Origin: Halopenitus persicus
Lineage (GTDB): Archaea > Halobacteriota > Halobacteria > Halobacteriales > Haloferacaceae
DNA length: 64,000 nucleotides
Assembly (NCBI RefSeq): GCF_900107205.1
Contig: NZ_FNPC01000002.1
Coordinates: 186,001 to 250,000, forward strand
Reading direction: 5' to 3'
Shown: in pieces, positions 27,620 through 36,130 of the stretch
Layout of the letters: the number at the start of each line of letters is the position of its first letter
Numbering within the stretch: position 1 is the stretch's first letter
Notes under the pieces: generated by a model
Database searches by the model: none
Seen by the model: the letters and a program-made list of their open reading frames with translations, nothing else
What the model was told of the DNA's origin: nothing
Position numbers and translations under genes: made by a program

Positions 27620-29287
27620 ATGAGTCAGCGAATGCAGCAAGGCCAGCCGATGATCATTATGGGCGAGGACGCCCAGCGCGTCAAGGACAAGGACGCGCAG
27701 GAGTACAACATCTCGGCGGCGCGCGCCGTCGCCGAGGCGGTTCGATCGACGCTCGGCCCGAAGGGGATGGACAAGATGCTCGTCGACTCGATGGGCGACG
27801 TCACCATCACCAACGACGGCGTCACCATCCTCAAGGAGATGGACATCGACAACCCGACGGCCGAGATGATCGTCGAGGTCGCCGAGACGCAGGAGGACGA
27901 GGCCGGCGACGGCACGACGACGGCCGTCGCGATCGCGGGTGAGCTCCTCAAGAACGCCGAGGACCTCCTCGAGCAGGACATCCACCCGACGGCGGTCATC
28001 AAGGGCTTCAACCTGGCGAGCGAGTACGCCCGCCAGGAGGTCGACGAGATCGCCGAGCCGGTCGACCCCGACGACACCGACCTCATCAAAGCGGTCGCCG
28101 AGACCTCGATGACGGGCAAGGGCGCCGAGCTCGAGAAGGACGTCCTCGCGGACCTCGTCGTCCGCGCCGTCCAGGCCATCACCGTGGAGGCCGACGACGG
28201 CTCCCACGTGGTCGACCTCCAGAACCTGAAGATCGAGACCCAGACCGGCAGCCCGGCCGGCGAGTCCGAGCTCCTCTCGGGCGCGGTCATCGACAAGGAC
28301 CCCGTCCAGGACGGGATGCCGACGGACTTCGAGTCCGCGAACGTCCTGCTGCTCAACGAGCCGATCGAGGTCGAGGAGGCCGACGCCGACACGTCCGTCT
28401 CCATCGAGGACCCCGACCAGCTCCAGCAGTTCCTCGACCAGGAGGAAACGCAGCTCCGCGAGAAGGTGGACCGCATCGTCGAGTCCGGCGCCGACGTCGT
28501 CTTCTGTCAGAAGGGCATCGACGACATGGCCCAGCACTTCCTCGCGAAGGAGGGCATCCTCGCCGTCCGCCGCGTGAAGAAGTCCGACCTCTCGTTCCTG
28601 AAGAACGTGCTCGGTGCGCCCATCGTCACCGACCTCGACGACCTGTCGGCCGACGACGTCGCGGTCGGCTCCGTCTCCCGCGACGAGGAGGACGGGCTGT
28701 TCTACGTCGAGGGTGAGGACGCCCACGGCGTCACGCTCCTGCTCCGCGGCTCGACCGAGCACGTCGTCGACGAGCTCGAGCGCGGCATCAACGACGCCAT
28801 CGACGTCGTCTCGACCACGGTCTCCGACGGCCGCACCATCGCGGGCGGCGGCGCCATCGAGGTCGAGCTCGCCAGCCGGCTCCGCGACCACGCCGACTCC
28901 ATCGAGGGGCGCGAGCAGCTGGCCGTCGAGGCGTTCGCCGACGCCCTCGAGCTCGTCCCGCGCACCCTCGCCGCGAACGCGGGCCTCGACGCGATCGACC
29001 TGCTCGTGGACCTGCGTGCGGCCCACGAGTCCGGCGACTCCCGCGCGGGTCTGAACGCCTTCACGGGCGACGTCGTCGACACCTTCGACGCCGGCGTCGT
29101 GGAGACGGCCCACGCCAAGGAGCAGGCGCTCTCCTCGGCCACCGAGGCCGCCAACCTCGTCCTCAAGATCGACGACATCATCTCCGCGGGCGACCTGTCC
29201 ACCGCCGGCGGCGACGAGGAGGGCGGCGCGCCCGGCGGCGCCGGCGGTATGGGCGGCATGGGCGGCGGCATGGGCGGCATGATGTAA
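27620..29287 (+). CDS. Thermosome subunit (group II chaperonin)
   Basis: 555 aa from the ATG at 27620, placed by the TATA box ~30 nt upstream; the in-frame start at 27575 precedes that box. It is an ATP-driven protein-folding ring of the CCT/TRiC class. ATP-site motifs 'GPKGMDKMLVDSMGDVTITNDG' (split here as one known block), 'GDGTTTAV' and 'AGGGAIEVELA' are present. The C-terminus is the typical flexible Gly-Gly-Met tail. Haloarchaea have 2-3 paralogues; which one this is cannot be told. Codon use is highly biased, as expected for an abundant protein. Confidence 0.97.
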   Translation: MSQRMQQGQPMIIMGEDAQRVKDKDAQEYNISAARAVAEAVRSTLGPKGMDKMLVDSMGDVTITNDGVTILKEMDIDNPTAEMIVEVAETQEDEAGDGTTTAVAIAGELLKNAEDLLEQDIHPTAVIKGFNLASEYARQEVDEIAEPVDPDDTDLIKAVAETSMTGKGAELEKDVLADLVVRAVQAITVEADDGSHVVDLQNLKIETQTGSPAGESELLSGAVIDKDPVQDGMPTDFESANVLLLNEPIEVEEADADTSVSIEDPDQLQQFLDQEETQLREKVDRIVESGADVVFCQKGIDDMAQHFLAKEGILAVRRVKKSDLSFLKNVLGAPIVTDLDDLSADDVAVGSVSRDEEDGLFYVEGEDAHGVTLLLRGSTEHVVDELERGINDAIDVVSTTVSDGRTIAGGGAIEVELASRLRDHADSIEGREQLAVEAFADALELVPRTLAANAGLDAIDLLVDLRAAHESGDSRAGLNAFTGDVVDTFDAGVVETAHAKEQALSSATEAANLVLKIDDIISAGDLSTAGGDEEGGAPGGAGGMGGMGGGMGGMM

Positions 29288-29375
29288 CCACGTCGGTTAC
29301 GCCACCTATGCTCACCCCGTCGATCCGACCCTGAACCGTCGTCCGACCGATCTCGGCCCGCCCGACCCGATTCCG

Positions 29376-29380
29376 TTTTT
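29376..29380 (+). terminator. Possible T-tract terminator after the thermosome gene
   Basis: A run of five T in otherwise GC-rich sequence, about 90 nt past the stop; short T-tracts terminate archaeal transcripts. Weak evidence. Confidence 0.25.
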
Positions 29381-29415
29381 CCTCGATCCGCGACCGCTCG
29401 TTCGTCCTCGCTTCG

Positions 29416-30519
29416 TTACCGTTCGATCACGATCTGTGCCGGTCCGAGCGCGTCGTACGCGTCCTTCTCGAGGGTGATCTCGATCGCCTCCTCGAACGAC
29501 TCCAGCCCCGTCAGCTCGTGTGTAACGTACTCCTCGATCGAGACGGTTCCGTCCGCGACCCACTCGGCGGCGAGCTCGCCGGTGGTCCGGTTCGGTCCCA
29601 GCGGGACGCTTCCGGTACGGGGGTTCACCCACGTGAGCTTCTTCGAGCGCGTGTCCCGCGGCCGCCAGGTGAGCTCGCCCTCGATGTGGCCGACCTGGCA
29701 GATCGTGCCGCCCCGCGCGGCGAGCGCGTGAGCGGTCGCCAGCGGGTCGGACCCCTCGGTCGCGTGCGACTGGCGCCCCCCGGCCGCCGCGACCGCGACG
29801 TCGGCGCCGACCCCGTCGGTCGCGTCCCGCACTGCCGCGACGGGGTCCGTTTCGGTGGCATCGATCGGGATCATCCCGCGGTCGGCCGCGATCGAGAGGG
29901 GACGCTCGCGAACGTCGACCGCGACGACCTCGCTCGCGCCGAGGGCGGCCGCGGCCTGGCCGACCTGATACCCCATCACGCCGGTTCCCACGACGGCCAC
30001 GACGTCGCCGGGCTCGATCCCCGCGTCCACCGTCGCCAGCAGGGCCGACGCCATCGGCTGCATCGCCGCTCCCTCAGCGTCGGAGACCCCTTCCGGGAGC
30101 CGACACAGCGGCTCGGCGGGCACCGCGACGTACTCGGCGACTGCACCGGGACGATCGTAGCCGATTCCCGTCTGGTTTCCGCAGTGGAAGGGCTCGCCGG
30201 CTCGACAGTAGGCGCATTCGCCGCAGGCGATCTTGCCGGGCGCGTAGACGCGGTCGCCGACCGACAGCGACGTCACGCCGTCCCCGACGGCGTCGACGTG
30301 CCCGCAGAACTCGTGGCCGAACAGCCGGGCGCCGCCGGCCGCGATCCGGTCGGCGATCGTCTCGGAGTGGGCGACCTCCCGGCCGTGAAAGAGCTGGCAC
30401 TCGGTCACGCTGAACTGGACGCGGTCGGGGGCGACCACGACCTCGCCCGGCGCCGGTTCCGGACGGGGAACGTCCTCGATCGTCGACGCCGCGAACTCCG
30501 GACAGACGACTGCTTGCAT
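29416..30519 (-). CDS. Zinc-dependent alcohol/polyol dehydrogenase (MDR family)
   Basis: 367 aa from the ATG at 30519; the long open frame upstream is not coding. Features of the medium-chain dehydrogenase family are a structural zinc loop 'CGECAYCRAGEPFHC' (~residues 95-110), catalytic-site 'GHEFCGHV', and an NAD(P) site 'VVGTGVMGYQVGQ' (~175). It oxidises an alcohol or sugar, but the substrate is not evident; threonine- or sorbitol-dehydrogenase-like activity are options. A 25-bp tandem repeat and the SepF promoter lie on the other side of its start. Confidence 0.85.
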   Translation of the reverse strand: MQAVVCPEFAASTIEDVPRPEPAPGEVVVAPDRVQFSVTECQLFHGREVAHSETIADRIAAGGARLFGHEFCGHVDAVGDGVTSLSVGDRVYAPGKIACGECAYCRAGEPFHCGNQTGIGYDRPGAVAEYVAVPAEPLCRLPEGVSDAEGAAMQPMASALLATVDAGIEPGDVVAVVGTGVMGYQVGQAAAALGASEVVAVDVRERPLSIAADRGMIPIDATETDPVAAVRDATDGVGADVAVAAAGGRQSHATEGSDPLATAHALAARGGTICQVGHIEGELTWRPRDTRSKKLTWVNPRTGSVPLGPNRTTGELAAEWVADGTVSIEEYVTHELTGLESFEEAIEITLEKDAYDALGPAQIVIER

Positions 30520-30615
30520 ACCTCCCCCGCCGGGGTGAAGGGGCAAAACCGCTTGGATGCCGGCGGATTCCGATCGGTGGTCGCGGTTCGCGTTCGCGTT
30601 TCCGCTGTAGCTTTC

Positions 30616-30678
30616 GTGTGCGTTCTTGGCTGCGGCTTCCGTGTGCGTTCTTGGCTGCGGCTTCCGTGTGCGTTCTTC
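30616..30678. repeat. 25-bp tandem repeat between a dehydrogenase and sepF
   Basis: Two identical 25-bp copies (30616-30640, 30641-30665) plus half a third, in the 246-bp divergent spacer. Confidence 0.9.
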
Positions 30679-30765
30679 GGCCGCGTTCGACGACGCCGTT
30701 TTCCGGCGGCCGATCGGGGTATGTCTGACGTAAGAACTAATGTCCTCTCGGCGGCAGTAGGGTGT

Positions 30766-31119
30766 ATGGGAATTATGAGTAAGATCCTCGGCGGCGGGGG
30801 CAACCGGTCGGTCGAGGACTACGTCGAACTCGACCTCGACGACTTCGCCGAGGCCCGAGGCGAGGCAGGGACGCAGGTTCACATCGCGGAGATCGCCGAC
30901 AAGGGCGACGTCGTCCCGATCAAGGACGCCGTCTACGACGGCGACCTCGTCATCGCGGACATCACCCGACACTCCACCTCCGACCGGACGGTCGAACACA
31001 TCGTCGACGAGCTCCGCCAGGTCGCCCAGGAGGTCGACGGCGACATCGTTCAGAAGGGCGACGACCAGCTCATCCTCGCGCCGACCGGCGTCACGATCTC
31101 CCGCGAGAAGCTGGAGTGA
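30766..31119 (+). CDS. sepF: Archaeal cell-division protein SepF
   Basis: 117 aa. The N-terminal 'MGIMSKILGGG' can act as a short membrane-targeting helix. The SepF core follows (VHIAEIADKGDVVPIKDAVYDGD, DIVQKGDDQLILAPTGV). In Haloferax SepF anchors FtsZ1 and is essential for division. An ATG three codons downstream (30775) is an alternative start. A weak AT-rich box (TAAGAACTAA, 30731-30740) lies upstream. It reads toward azf. Confidence 0.9.
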   Translation: MGIMSKILGGGGNRSVEDYVELDLDDFAEARGEAGTQVHIAEIADKGDVVPIKDAVYDGDLVIADITRHSTSDRTVEHIVDELRQVAQEVDGDIVQKGDDQLILAPTGVTISREKLE

Positions 31120-31171
31120 CGGGTCGGCGAACCGCACGATATTTCCCCGTCACCCGCCCACACACATCCGA

Positions 31172-31960
31172 ATGGCGCAGCCAGTCCTGTTGACGGGCGC
31201 GGGAGGACGGGTCGGACAGGCCATCCTCCGGGGGATCGGCGACGATCACGACTGGCGACTCCTCGACCGCGAACCGCTCGCCGCCGACCGGATCCCCGAC
31301 GGCGTCGACGCGGACGACCTGTACGTGGCCGACGTCACCGATATGGACGCGCTCCGGGAGGCGATGGCGGGCGTCGAGGCGGTGGTCCATCTCGCCGGCG
31401 ACCCCCGGACCGACGCTTCCTGGGAGAGCGTGCTCCGGAACAACATCGACGGCACGCGGGCCGTCTTCGAGGCCGCGGTCGACGCCGGCGTCGACCGGGT
31501 CGCCTACGCCTCCTCGAACCACGCCGTCGGCCACTACGAGACCGACGAGCGGACGCCCGGACTGTACCGGACCGACGACGACTACCGCCTCGACGGGACG
31601 GAGTTTCCCCGCCCCTCGAACCTCTACGGCGTCTCGAAGGCGACCGGCGAGCTGCTCGGCCGGTATTACCACGACGAGTACGGGATCGACGTCGTCTGCG
31701 TCCGGATCGGCAACCTGACCCGGAGCCACCCGCCCCGCGAGTACGAGCGCGGCCAGGCGATGTGGCTCTCCCACCGCGACTGCGCGCACCTGTTCGACCG
31801 CTGTCTCCGCGCGGACTACGGCTTCGAGATCGTCTACGGCATCTCCGATAACGACCGCAAGTACTACTCGATCGAGCGCGCCCGCGAGGTGCTCGGCTAC
31901 GAGCCGCGCGACAACTCGGCCGAGTACACCTTCGAGGGCGATCCGCGGGACGACGTCTGA
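31172..31960 (+). CDS. azf: NAD-dependent glucose-6-phosphate dehydrogenase Azf
   Basis: 262 aa, an extended SDR enzyme with the NAD site 'LLTGAGGRVGQAI' at the N-terminus. The catalytic set is S in 'ASSNHAVG' and YxxxK in 'NLYGVSKATGE'. The segments 'DERTPGLYRTDDDYRLDG' and 'GISDNDRKYYS' match the Haloferax volcanii enzyme shown to be an NAD+-dependent glucose-6-phosphate dehydrogenase feeding the oxidative pentose phosphate pathway of haloarchaea. It follows sepF by 52 nt and is convergent with the next gene. Confidence 0.92.
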   Translation: MAQPVLLTGAGGRVGQAILRGIGDDHDWRLLDREPLAADRIPDGVDADDLYVADVTDMDALREAMAGVEAVVHLAGDPRTDASWESVLRNNIDGTRAVFEAAVDAGVDRVAYASSNHAVGHYETDERTPGLYRTDDDYRLDGTEFPRPSNLYGVSKATGELLGRYYHDEYGIDVVCVRIGNLTRSHPPREYERGQAMWLSHRDCAHLFDRCLRADYGFEIVYGISDNDRKYYSIERAREVLGYEPRDNSAEYTFEGDPRDDV

Positions 31961-31970
31961 GGGACGTCCC

Positions 31971-32861
31971 CTACTCCTCGGCGTCGGCCGCGTGGACGTG
32001 GCCGCACTCCGGGCATCGGACCTCCTCGCCGCGGATCCGCTGGCTCGACTCCCGGACCTCACGCATCACGCTGGAGATCCGTTCCTCCGCCTCCAGCTCG
32101 TCCTCGACCGCCAGGTCGACGCCCTCGACCTCCATCAGGAACTTGGCGATCTCGGTGACCTCGTACATCATCTCGTCGAGGTCCTCGGCGGTGAAGAAGC
32201 CGCACATCGCGCCGTAGAGGAACGTCGCGCCCGCCTTCGTCACCTTCTCCTCGAAGGAGTGGCGCGCCTGGTTGACCGCCTGCGGCGTGTAGGTGTCGGT
32301 CATGAAGGGGACCAGCTCGGGGAGGTTCTCGCCGATCTTCGTCATCTCGACGCCGGTCTCGGTCCGGAAGTCGGCACACAGCCGGGCGATCGCCCACTCG
32401 CGGGCGGTGATGTAGGTCCGGTCGCGGAGGAACTCGTTGACCCGGTCGTACTGCGCGCCGTCCATCTTCGTGAACCGCTCGTACTTCCGGACGTCCTCGG
32501 GGACGTCGGTCCCGGTCGGCTCGGGGCCATCGCCGGTCTCGTTGGCCTCGGATCCGGCGGCGTCGGAGGCCGGTTCGGCGTCATCGTCCACGACCGAGCC
32601 GACGTCATCGTCCGCGCCCGGTTCGCTCGCGGCCTCCGTCGGCTCCGAGCCATCCTCCTCGGCCGGATTCGGCCCTCCGGTCCCGGTCGGAGCCGGTCCT
32701 CCTTCCCCGGTCGGAGCCGGTCCTCCTTCCCCGGTCGAACTCGGTTCTCCCTCCTCGGCCGAGTCCGGATCGCCGTCCGTGTCGGTTTCGGCGGTCCCGC
32801 GTTCGTCGGTCGCCGCGGAGCCGTCGGTCGATCCGGGCGTCGGCTCCTGGTCCTCGCTCAT
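31971..32861 (-). CDS. Haloarchaeal protein with acidic N-terminus and C-terminal CxxC tail
   Basis: 296 aa from the ATG at 32861. The first ~130 residues are acidic and repetitive (EGGPAPTG twice). The conserved part starts at 'VRKYERFTKMDGAQYDRV' and is helical through to the end. It closes with 'VRCPECGHVHA', half of a zinc ribbon. It resembles a haloarchaeal family of unknown function (DUF5806, from memory). No partner is suggested by context; it lies between azf (convergent) and the TauE gene. Confidence 0.75.
   Translation of the reverse strand: MSEDQEPTPGSTDGSAATDERGTAETDTDGDPDSAEEGEPSSTGEGGPAPTGEGGPAPTGTGGPNPAEEDGSEPTEAASEPGADDDVGSVVDDDAEPASDAAGSEANETGDGPEPTGTDVPEDVRKYERFTKMDGAQYDRVNEFLRDRTYITAREWAIARLCADFRTETGVEMTKIGENLPELVPFMTDTYTPQAVNQARHSFEEKVTKAGATFLYGAMCGFFTAEDLDEMMYEVTEIAKFLMEVEGVDLAVEDELEAEERISSVMREVRESSQRIRGEEVRCPECGHVHAADAEE
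32683..32737. repeat. 24-bp in-frame duplication
   Basis: Two perfect 24-bp copies (32683-32706, 32707-32730) plus 7 bp, encoding repeated EGGPAPTG. Confidence 0.9.
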
Positions 32862-32965
32862 ACCCTGGTTAACCCGACCGGCGGTCAAAAGCGTTCCCCG
32901 TCGATCGCTTTCCCGTCGGCGGACCGACGTCGGCGGCGCGCTCCGCCGATCTCGCTCCACGATCC

Positions 32966-34231
32966 TCACTCCGCGACGGAGGCCGTCCGGGAACCGGTCC
33001 GCAGCCGCCGCAGCGTCGTCACGACGATCGCGCCGGCGACGGCCACCGCGGCGCCCAGAACCAACACGAGGCCGACAGTTTCGAGCAGCGCGATCCCGAG
33101 GAGGCCGCCGATCTCGCCGACCGCGACCGCGACGGCGCCGGCCAGCAGCATACCGCCGAAGTACACGGTGATGCCGTCCGAATCGACGACCGCGGTCGCG
33201 GCCGACCCGACCCGGGCGCCGAGCGCGCTGCCGAACAGCAGCGGGACGACGATCCCGAGGTCGACGCCGCCGCTTTGCCCGTAGAGGTAGCTGCCGATCC
33301 CGCCCGAGAAGACGATCTCGAAGAGGTCGGTGCCGACCGCGACCGGGACGGGCGCGCCGATCGCGTAGATCATCGCGGGCATCCGGATGAAGCCGCCGCC
33401 GACGCCGAGCAGGCCCGAGAGGAACCCGGTCGAGAGGGCGACGGCCGTGATCACCCACACGGAGACGCGCACGTCGCCGCGAAGGGTGACCATCGGCGGG
33501 ATGCGGACGGTTTCCTGGATCCGCTTTGCGATAGCCGGTGGGGTATGGTTCGAGAGGTCGCCCCCGTCTGCGTCGCCGTGGTCGTGGCCGTGACCGTGGC
33601 TCTCGCTTGAGCCCTCGTTCGATCCCGCGTCATCCTCCTCCCCCTCTCCGTCCCCGTCGTCCGAGAGCGCGTCCCGGGTGACCATCGCGCCGATCCCGCC
33701 GAGCAGCAGGACGTAGACGGCGTTGATCACGCCGCCGGCGAGGCCGATGTCCTGGAGGCGAAAGACCGTCAGCCGGCCGATCTCGATGCCGACCGTCGTG
33801 CCGACGATCATCAGTCCGCCCAGCTTGTAATCGACCTGGCCGAGGTCGTGGTGTTTCAGGGTGGCGATCACCGCGGTTCCGAAGACGAAGGCCATCCCGC
33901 TGCCGACCGCGACGCTGGGCCGATAACCGAACAGCAGTAGCGCGGGCGTCACCAGAAAGGACCCGCCCATCCCGAAGAACCCGAAGAGGATCCCGACGAC
34001 GAGCCCGAAGCCGACGAACAGCGCGGCCATCTCCGGGCCGGTCCCGAAGACGGTGAACTCGCCGGCGCCGCCGAGGCTCCCGACGCCGACGAGGCCGCCG
34101 ATGCCGTCGACGCCGATGAGGCCGCCGATGCCGTCAACGCCGATGAGACCGCCGATGCCGTCAACGCCGATGAGACCGCCGCCGTCGCTGACGCCATCGA
34201 TCGGAACGTCACTCGCTCCCAACGCCGTCAC
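32966..34231 (-). CDS. TauE/SafE-family sulfite/organosulfonate exporter
   Basis: 421 aa from a GTG that overlaps the upstream small gene by 23 nt; the next in-frame ATG is at 34027 (residue 69). Membrane segments begin near residue 70 (AALFVGFGLVVGILFGFFG) with the family motif 'GMGGSFLVTPALLL' and its repeat 'LLGVGGGFIRMPAMIY'. A His/Asp/Gly cytoplasmic loop (SHGHGHDHGDADGGD) separates the two halves and could bind metal. The first 68 residues hold 9-residue repeats (GGLIGVDGI) from a DNA repeat and may be non-native, so the start is uncertain. TauE proteins move sulfite or sulfonates; the neighbours support a sulfur role. Confidence 0.82.
   Translation of the reverse strand: MTALGASDVPIDGVSDGGGLIGVDGIGGLIGVDGIGGLIGVDGIGGLVGVGSLGGAGEFTVFGTGPEMAALFVGFGLVVGILFGFFGMGGSFLVTPALLLFGYRPSVAVGSGMAFVFGTAVIATLKHHDLGQVDYKLGGLMIVGTTVGIEIGRLTVFRLQDIGLAGGVINAVYVLLLGGIGAMVTRDALSDDGDGEGEEDDAGSNEGSSESHGHGHDHGDADGGDLSNHTPPAIAKRIQETVRIPPMVTLRGDVRVSVWVITAVALSTGFLSGLLGVGGGFIRMPAMIYAIGAPVPVAVGTDLFEIVFSGGIGSYLYGQSGGVDLGIVVPLLFGSALGARVGSAATAVVDSDGITVYFGGMLLAGAVAVAVGEIGGLLGIALLETVGLVLVLGAAVAVAGAIVVTTLRRLRTGSRTASVAE
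34081..34188. repeat. 27-bp repeat, four copies, at the TauE N-terminus
   Basis: Copies at 34081, 34108, 34135 and 34162 with a few substitutions, encoding the GGLIGVDGI series. Confidence 0.9.
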
Positions 34232-34445
34232 CCCCGACCAGCGCGTTCATAAGCGCCGGACCGACGAGCCGTTCGAGCCCCGCGTATCCGACGTAGAGGA
34301 CGATCGCTTCCAGCAGCACCGTCCCGATCAGCCTCGCCGCGACCGGGTCCCAACTCGGAACCGTCAGTCCCGCCATTATCGCTGCTCCTCCGTTCGTCGA
34401 GCCGACCGCACGACGGTCGTTCGTGGTTCGCACATTTCTGCTCAT
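34209..34445 (-). CDS. Small single-helix membrane protein coupled to TauE
   Basis: 78 aa from the ATG at 34445. A TATA box (CCATTATATCCC on the minus strand, 34464-34475) lies ~25 nt upstream and favours this start over the ATG at 34376. One membrane helix (LIGTVLLEAIVLYVGYAGL) is flanked by polar ends. It overlaps the TauE start, so the two are coupled. It resembles a small haloarchaeal family often beside TauE genes (DUF7512, from memory). A helper of the exporter is a reasonable guess. Confidence 0.7.
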   Translation of the reverse strand: MSRNVRTTNDRRAVGSTNGGAAIMAGLTVPSWDPVAARLIGTVLLEAIVLYVGYAGLERLVGPALMNALVGGDGVGSE

Positions 34446-34769
34446 CTCAGCGTACCGGCTACTGGGATATAATGGTTGTGGGTCAGATGTACAATACTAT
34501 ATTTCGGTAACTCCTCCCCCACCATTTATAACTCACTCATAAGTTATGGAATGACAGCTTCCGTTTCGGTCGCGATCGCGTGTGTCCCGGCTCGACCGAG
34601 CGGGTCAGCCGATCGGATCGGTCGAAACGGTCCCGTCGCTGGCCGTTCGTCGATGGTACTTAAAAGGGATGGACGATCGCGGCCGAAAACCCGAGGCGAA
34701 CGATCGGTAGCCGAACCCCGTTCGTCGGTCGATGGGGTTGCCGCGAGCCGCCGTTCGGGCGTTCCGTCG
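34446..34769. other. 324-bp spacer with orphan TATA-like sites
   Basis: It contains the promoter of the small TauE partner and TTTATA at 34525-34530 on the plus strand with no credible protein behind it. TACTTAAAAGG at 34657-34667 is a third site. No gene is supported. Confidence 0.5.
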
Positions 34770-35132
34770 CTAGTCGGCGTACTCGTCGATCAACGACCGG
34801 AGCCGTTCCTCGGGCTGTGCGCCGACGACCTCCTCGACCTGCTCGCCGTCGGCGAACAGCACGAGCGTGGGGACGCCGCGCACGCCGTAGGCGCTCGCGA
34901 GCGCCTGGTTGTCGTCGACGTCGACCTTCGCGACCGTCGCGTCCGTCTCGGCCGCGAGCGTCTCGACGACCGGCTCGAGCATCTTGCAGGGGCCGCACCA
35001 CTCGGCGTGGAAGTCCACGAGGACGACGCCGCCGTCGGCGACGACGTCGTCGAGCGCCTCCCGACCGTTCACGTGTACCGGCTCGTCGCGGTCGATCCCG
35101 TTCGCGTCGGCTGGTGATCTCGTTGCCATCAT
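34770..35132 (-). CDS. Thioredoxin
   Basis: 120 aa from the ATG at 35132 (a second ATG follows at once). The active site is 'AEWCGPCKMLEP' near residues 50-60, with cis-proline 'GVRGVPTLVLF' and a Trx fold throughout. It reduces protein disulfides or persulfides. An AATTAAG box around 35153-35159 is ~25 nt upstream. The setting beside TauE, the Cys-containing regulator and the rhodanese-MBL protein suggests a role in sulfur or redox handling. Confidence 0.93.
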   Translation of the reverse strand: MMATRSPADANGIDRDEPVHVNGREALDDVVADGGVVLVDFHAEWCGPCKMLEPVVETLAAETDATVAKVDVDDNQALASAYGVRGVPTLVLFADGEQVEEVVGAQPEERLRSLIDEYAD

Positions 35133-35325
35133 CGTCCGATAGGCGCCGACGGCAATTAAGAGTTTTGGGAGTATAGAACAATATAATGGACAGCGATCGA
35201 TCAGTCGGAAACGGGGGATCTGTCCGCTCGGTCGTCCGCATCGTGACTTTCGGGACGGTCGAGCCGATTTAAAACCGGAACTCGCTGCCGATACCGTCGA
35301 CGGTCGACGGTCGATGGCCGCAGAC

Positions 35326-35352
35326 AGGCTTGTGCGATCTCTACACAAGCCT
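35326..35352. promoter_or_regulatory. Inverted-repeat operator before the HTH regulator
   Basis: Perfect 9-bp arms AGGCTTGTG (35326-35334) and CACAAGCCT (35344-35352) separated by 9 nt. The right arm runs into the TATA-like CTTTTAAG (35351-35358), which is ~30 nt before the regulator ATG. Binding here would block TBP, so autorepression is likely. Confidence 0.65.
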
Positions 35353-35385
35353 TTTAAGCGCTCGGCGGCTAGCCGTACACATACG

Positions 35386-35787
35386 ATGCCAGATTCGATG
35401 TCGGAACAACTCCAGCAGGACATGGAGTGTGAGGGCCTGCTCGAGTGTTTCCACGGCCTCAAACAGCTCGATAAGGACTGCTTCCGGGCGCTCGTGCGCG
35501 CCGAGGAACCCCTGACCGTCGACGAGGTCGCGGAGGCGGTCGACCGCGAGCGGTCGACGGCCTACCGCGCCATCCAGCGGCTCCTGCAGACCGGGTTCAT
35601 CCGGAAGGACCAGGTCAACTACGACCAGGGCGGCTACTACCACGTCTACTCGCCGACCGATCCCTCGAAGATCGCCGACGACATGCAGCGGATGCTCAAC
35701 GACTGGTACGCCAAGATGGGCCAGCTCATCCAGGAGTTCGAGACGAAGTACGAGTCGGCCGACGCGACGGTTCCCGCCGAGAGCTAG
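35386..35787 (+). CDS. Winged-helix transcription regulator (TrmB/ArsR-like) with N-terminal cysteines
   Basis: 133 aa. Three cysteines lie in the first 32 residues (MECEGLLECF...DKDCF; C15, C21, C32). The winged helix follows: 'PLTVDEVAEAVDRERSTAYRAIQRLLQTGFI' (broken: helix-turn-helix ~45-75) and wing 'GGYYHVYSPTD'. The C-terminal helix (LNDWYAKMGQLIQEFETKY) is for dimerisation. The cysteines could sense persulfide or oxidant. A perfect 9-bp inverted repeat overlaps its TATA box, pointing to autoregulation. The neighbouring sulfur genes are the obvious targets, by inference. Confidence 0.85.
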   Translation: MPDSMSEQLQQDMECEGLLECFHGLKQLDKDCFRALVRAEEPLTVDEVAEAVDRERSTAYRAIQRLLQTGFIRKDQVNYDQGGYYHVYSPTDPSKIADDMQRMLNDWYAKMGQLIQEFETKYESADATVPAES

Positions 35788-36130
35788 GTCTCCGACCGGT
35801 CGCTGCCTTCGCCGGCCGACCTGCCGCCCGATTCGTCGGCCGACCTGCCGCCCGATTCGTCACCTAACTCGCCGCCCGACTCGCCACTCGTCGGCCGAGC
35901 GCGATGACGGGTCCCGACTAGCGACGTATGTCGTATAAATATTGTACGTTTCTCACAAGATTAATGGGTCCACCGATCGAACCGTGACGTATGGACGTGA
36001 CGACGAGTGCGGTCGTACGAGGACGATCGCGGAGACGCGTCGGACCGAGTGCGTTCCTCGGACCGGGGACGGTAATCGGACGCAGCGCCGAACCGGCAGG
36101 ATCGGTGCTGCCGACCGCGGAGGCGCTCCG
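35788..36130. other. 343-bp leader region of the aminotransferase operon
   Basis: It holds a 24-bp repeat (35808-35879) and GTATAAATAT (35933-35942). Short ORFs follow, at 35964 (7 codons) and 35991 (47 codons, ending in ATGA with the aminotransferase start). The short ORFs are arginine-rich and not acidic, so they are not called as genes. Confidence 0.5.
35808..35879. repeat. 24-bp tandem repeat after the HTH regulator
   Basis: Three 24-bp copies (35808, 35832, 35856); the first two differ by one base, the third is more diverged. Confidence 0.88.

Noticed and set aside
30520-31137. Upstream extension of the zinc dehydrogenase frame across sepF
   Set aside because: Lies antisense to sepF and over a repeat; the family start is at 30519.
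34551-35117. Plus-strand frame from an ATG near the TTTATA at 34525
   Set aside because: Basic product antisense to thioredoxin; not a believable haloarchaeal protein.
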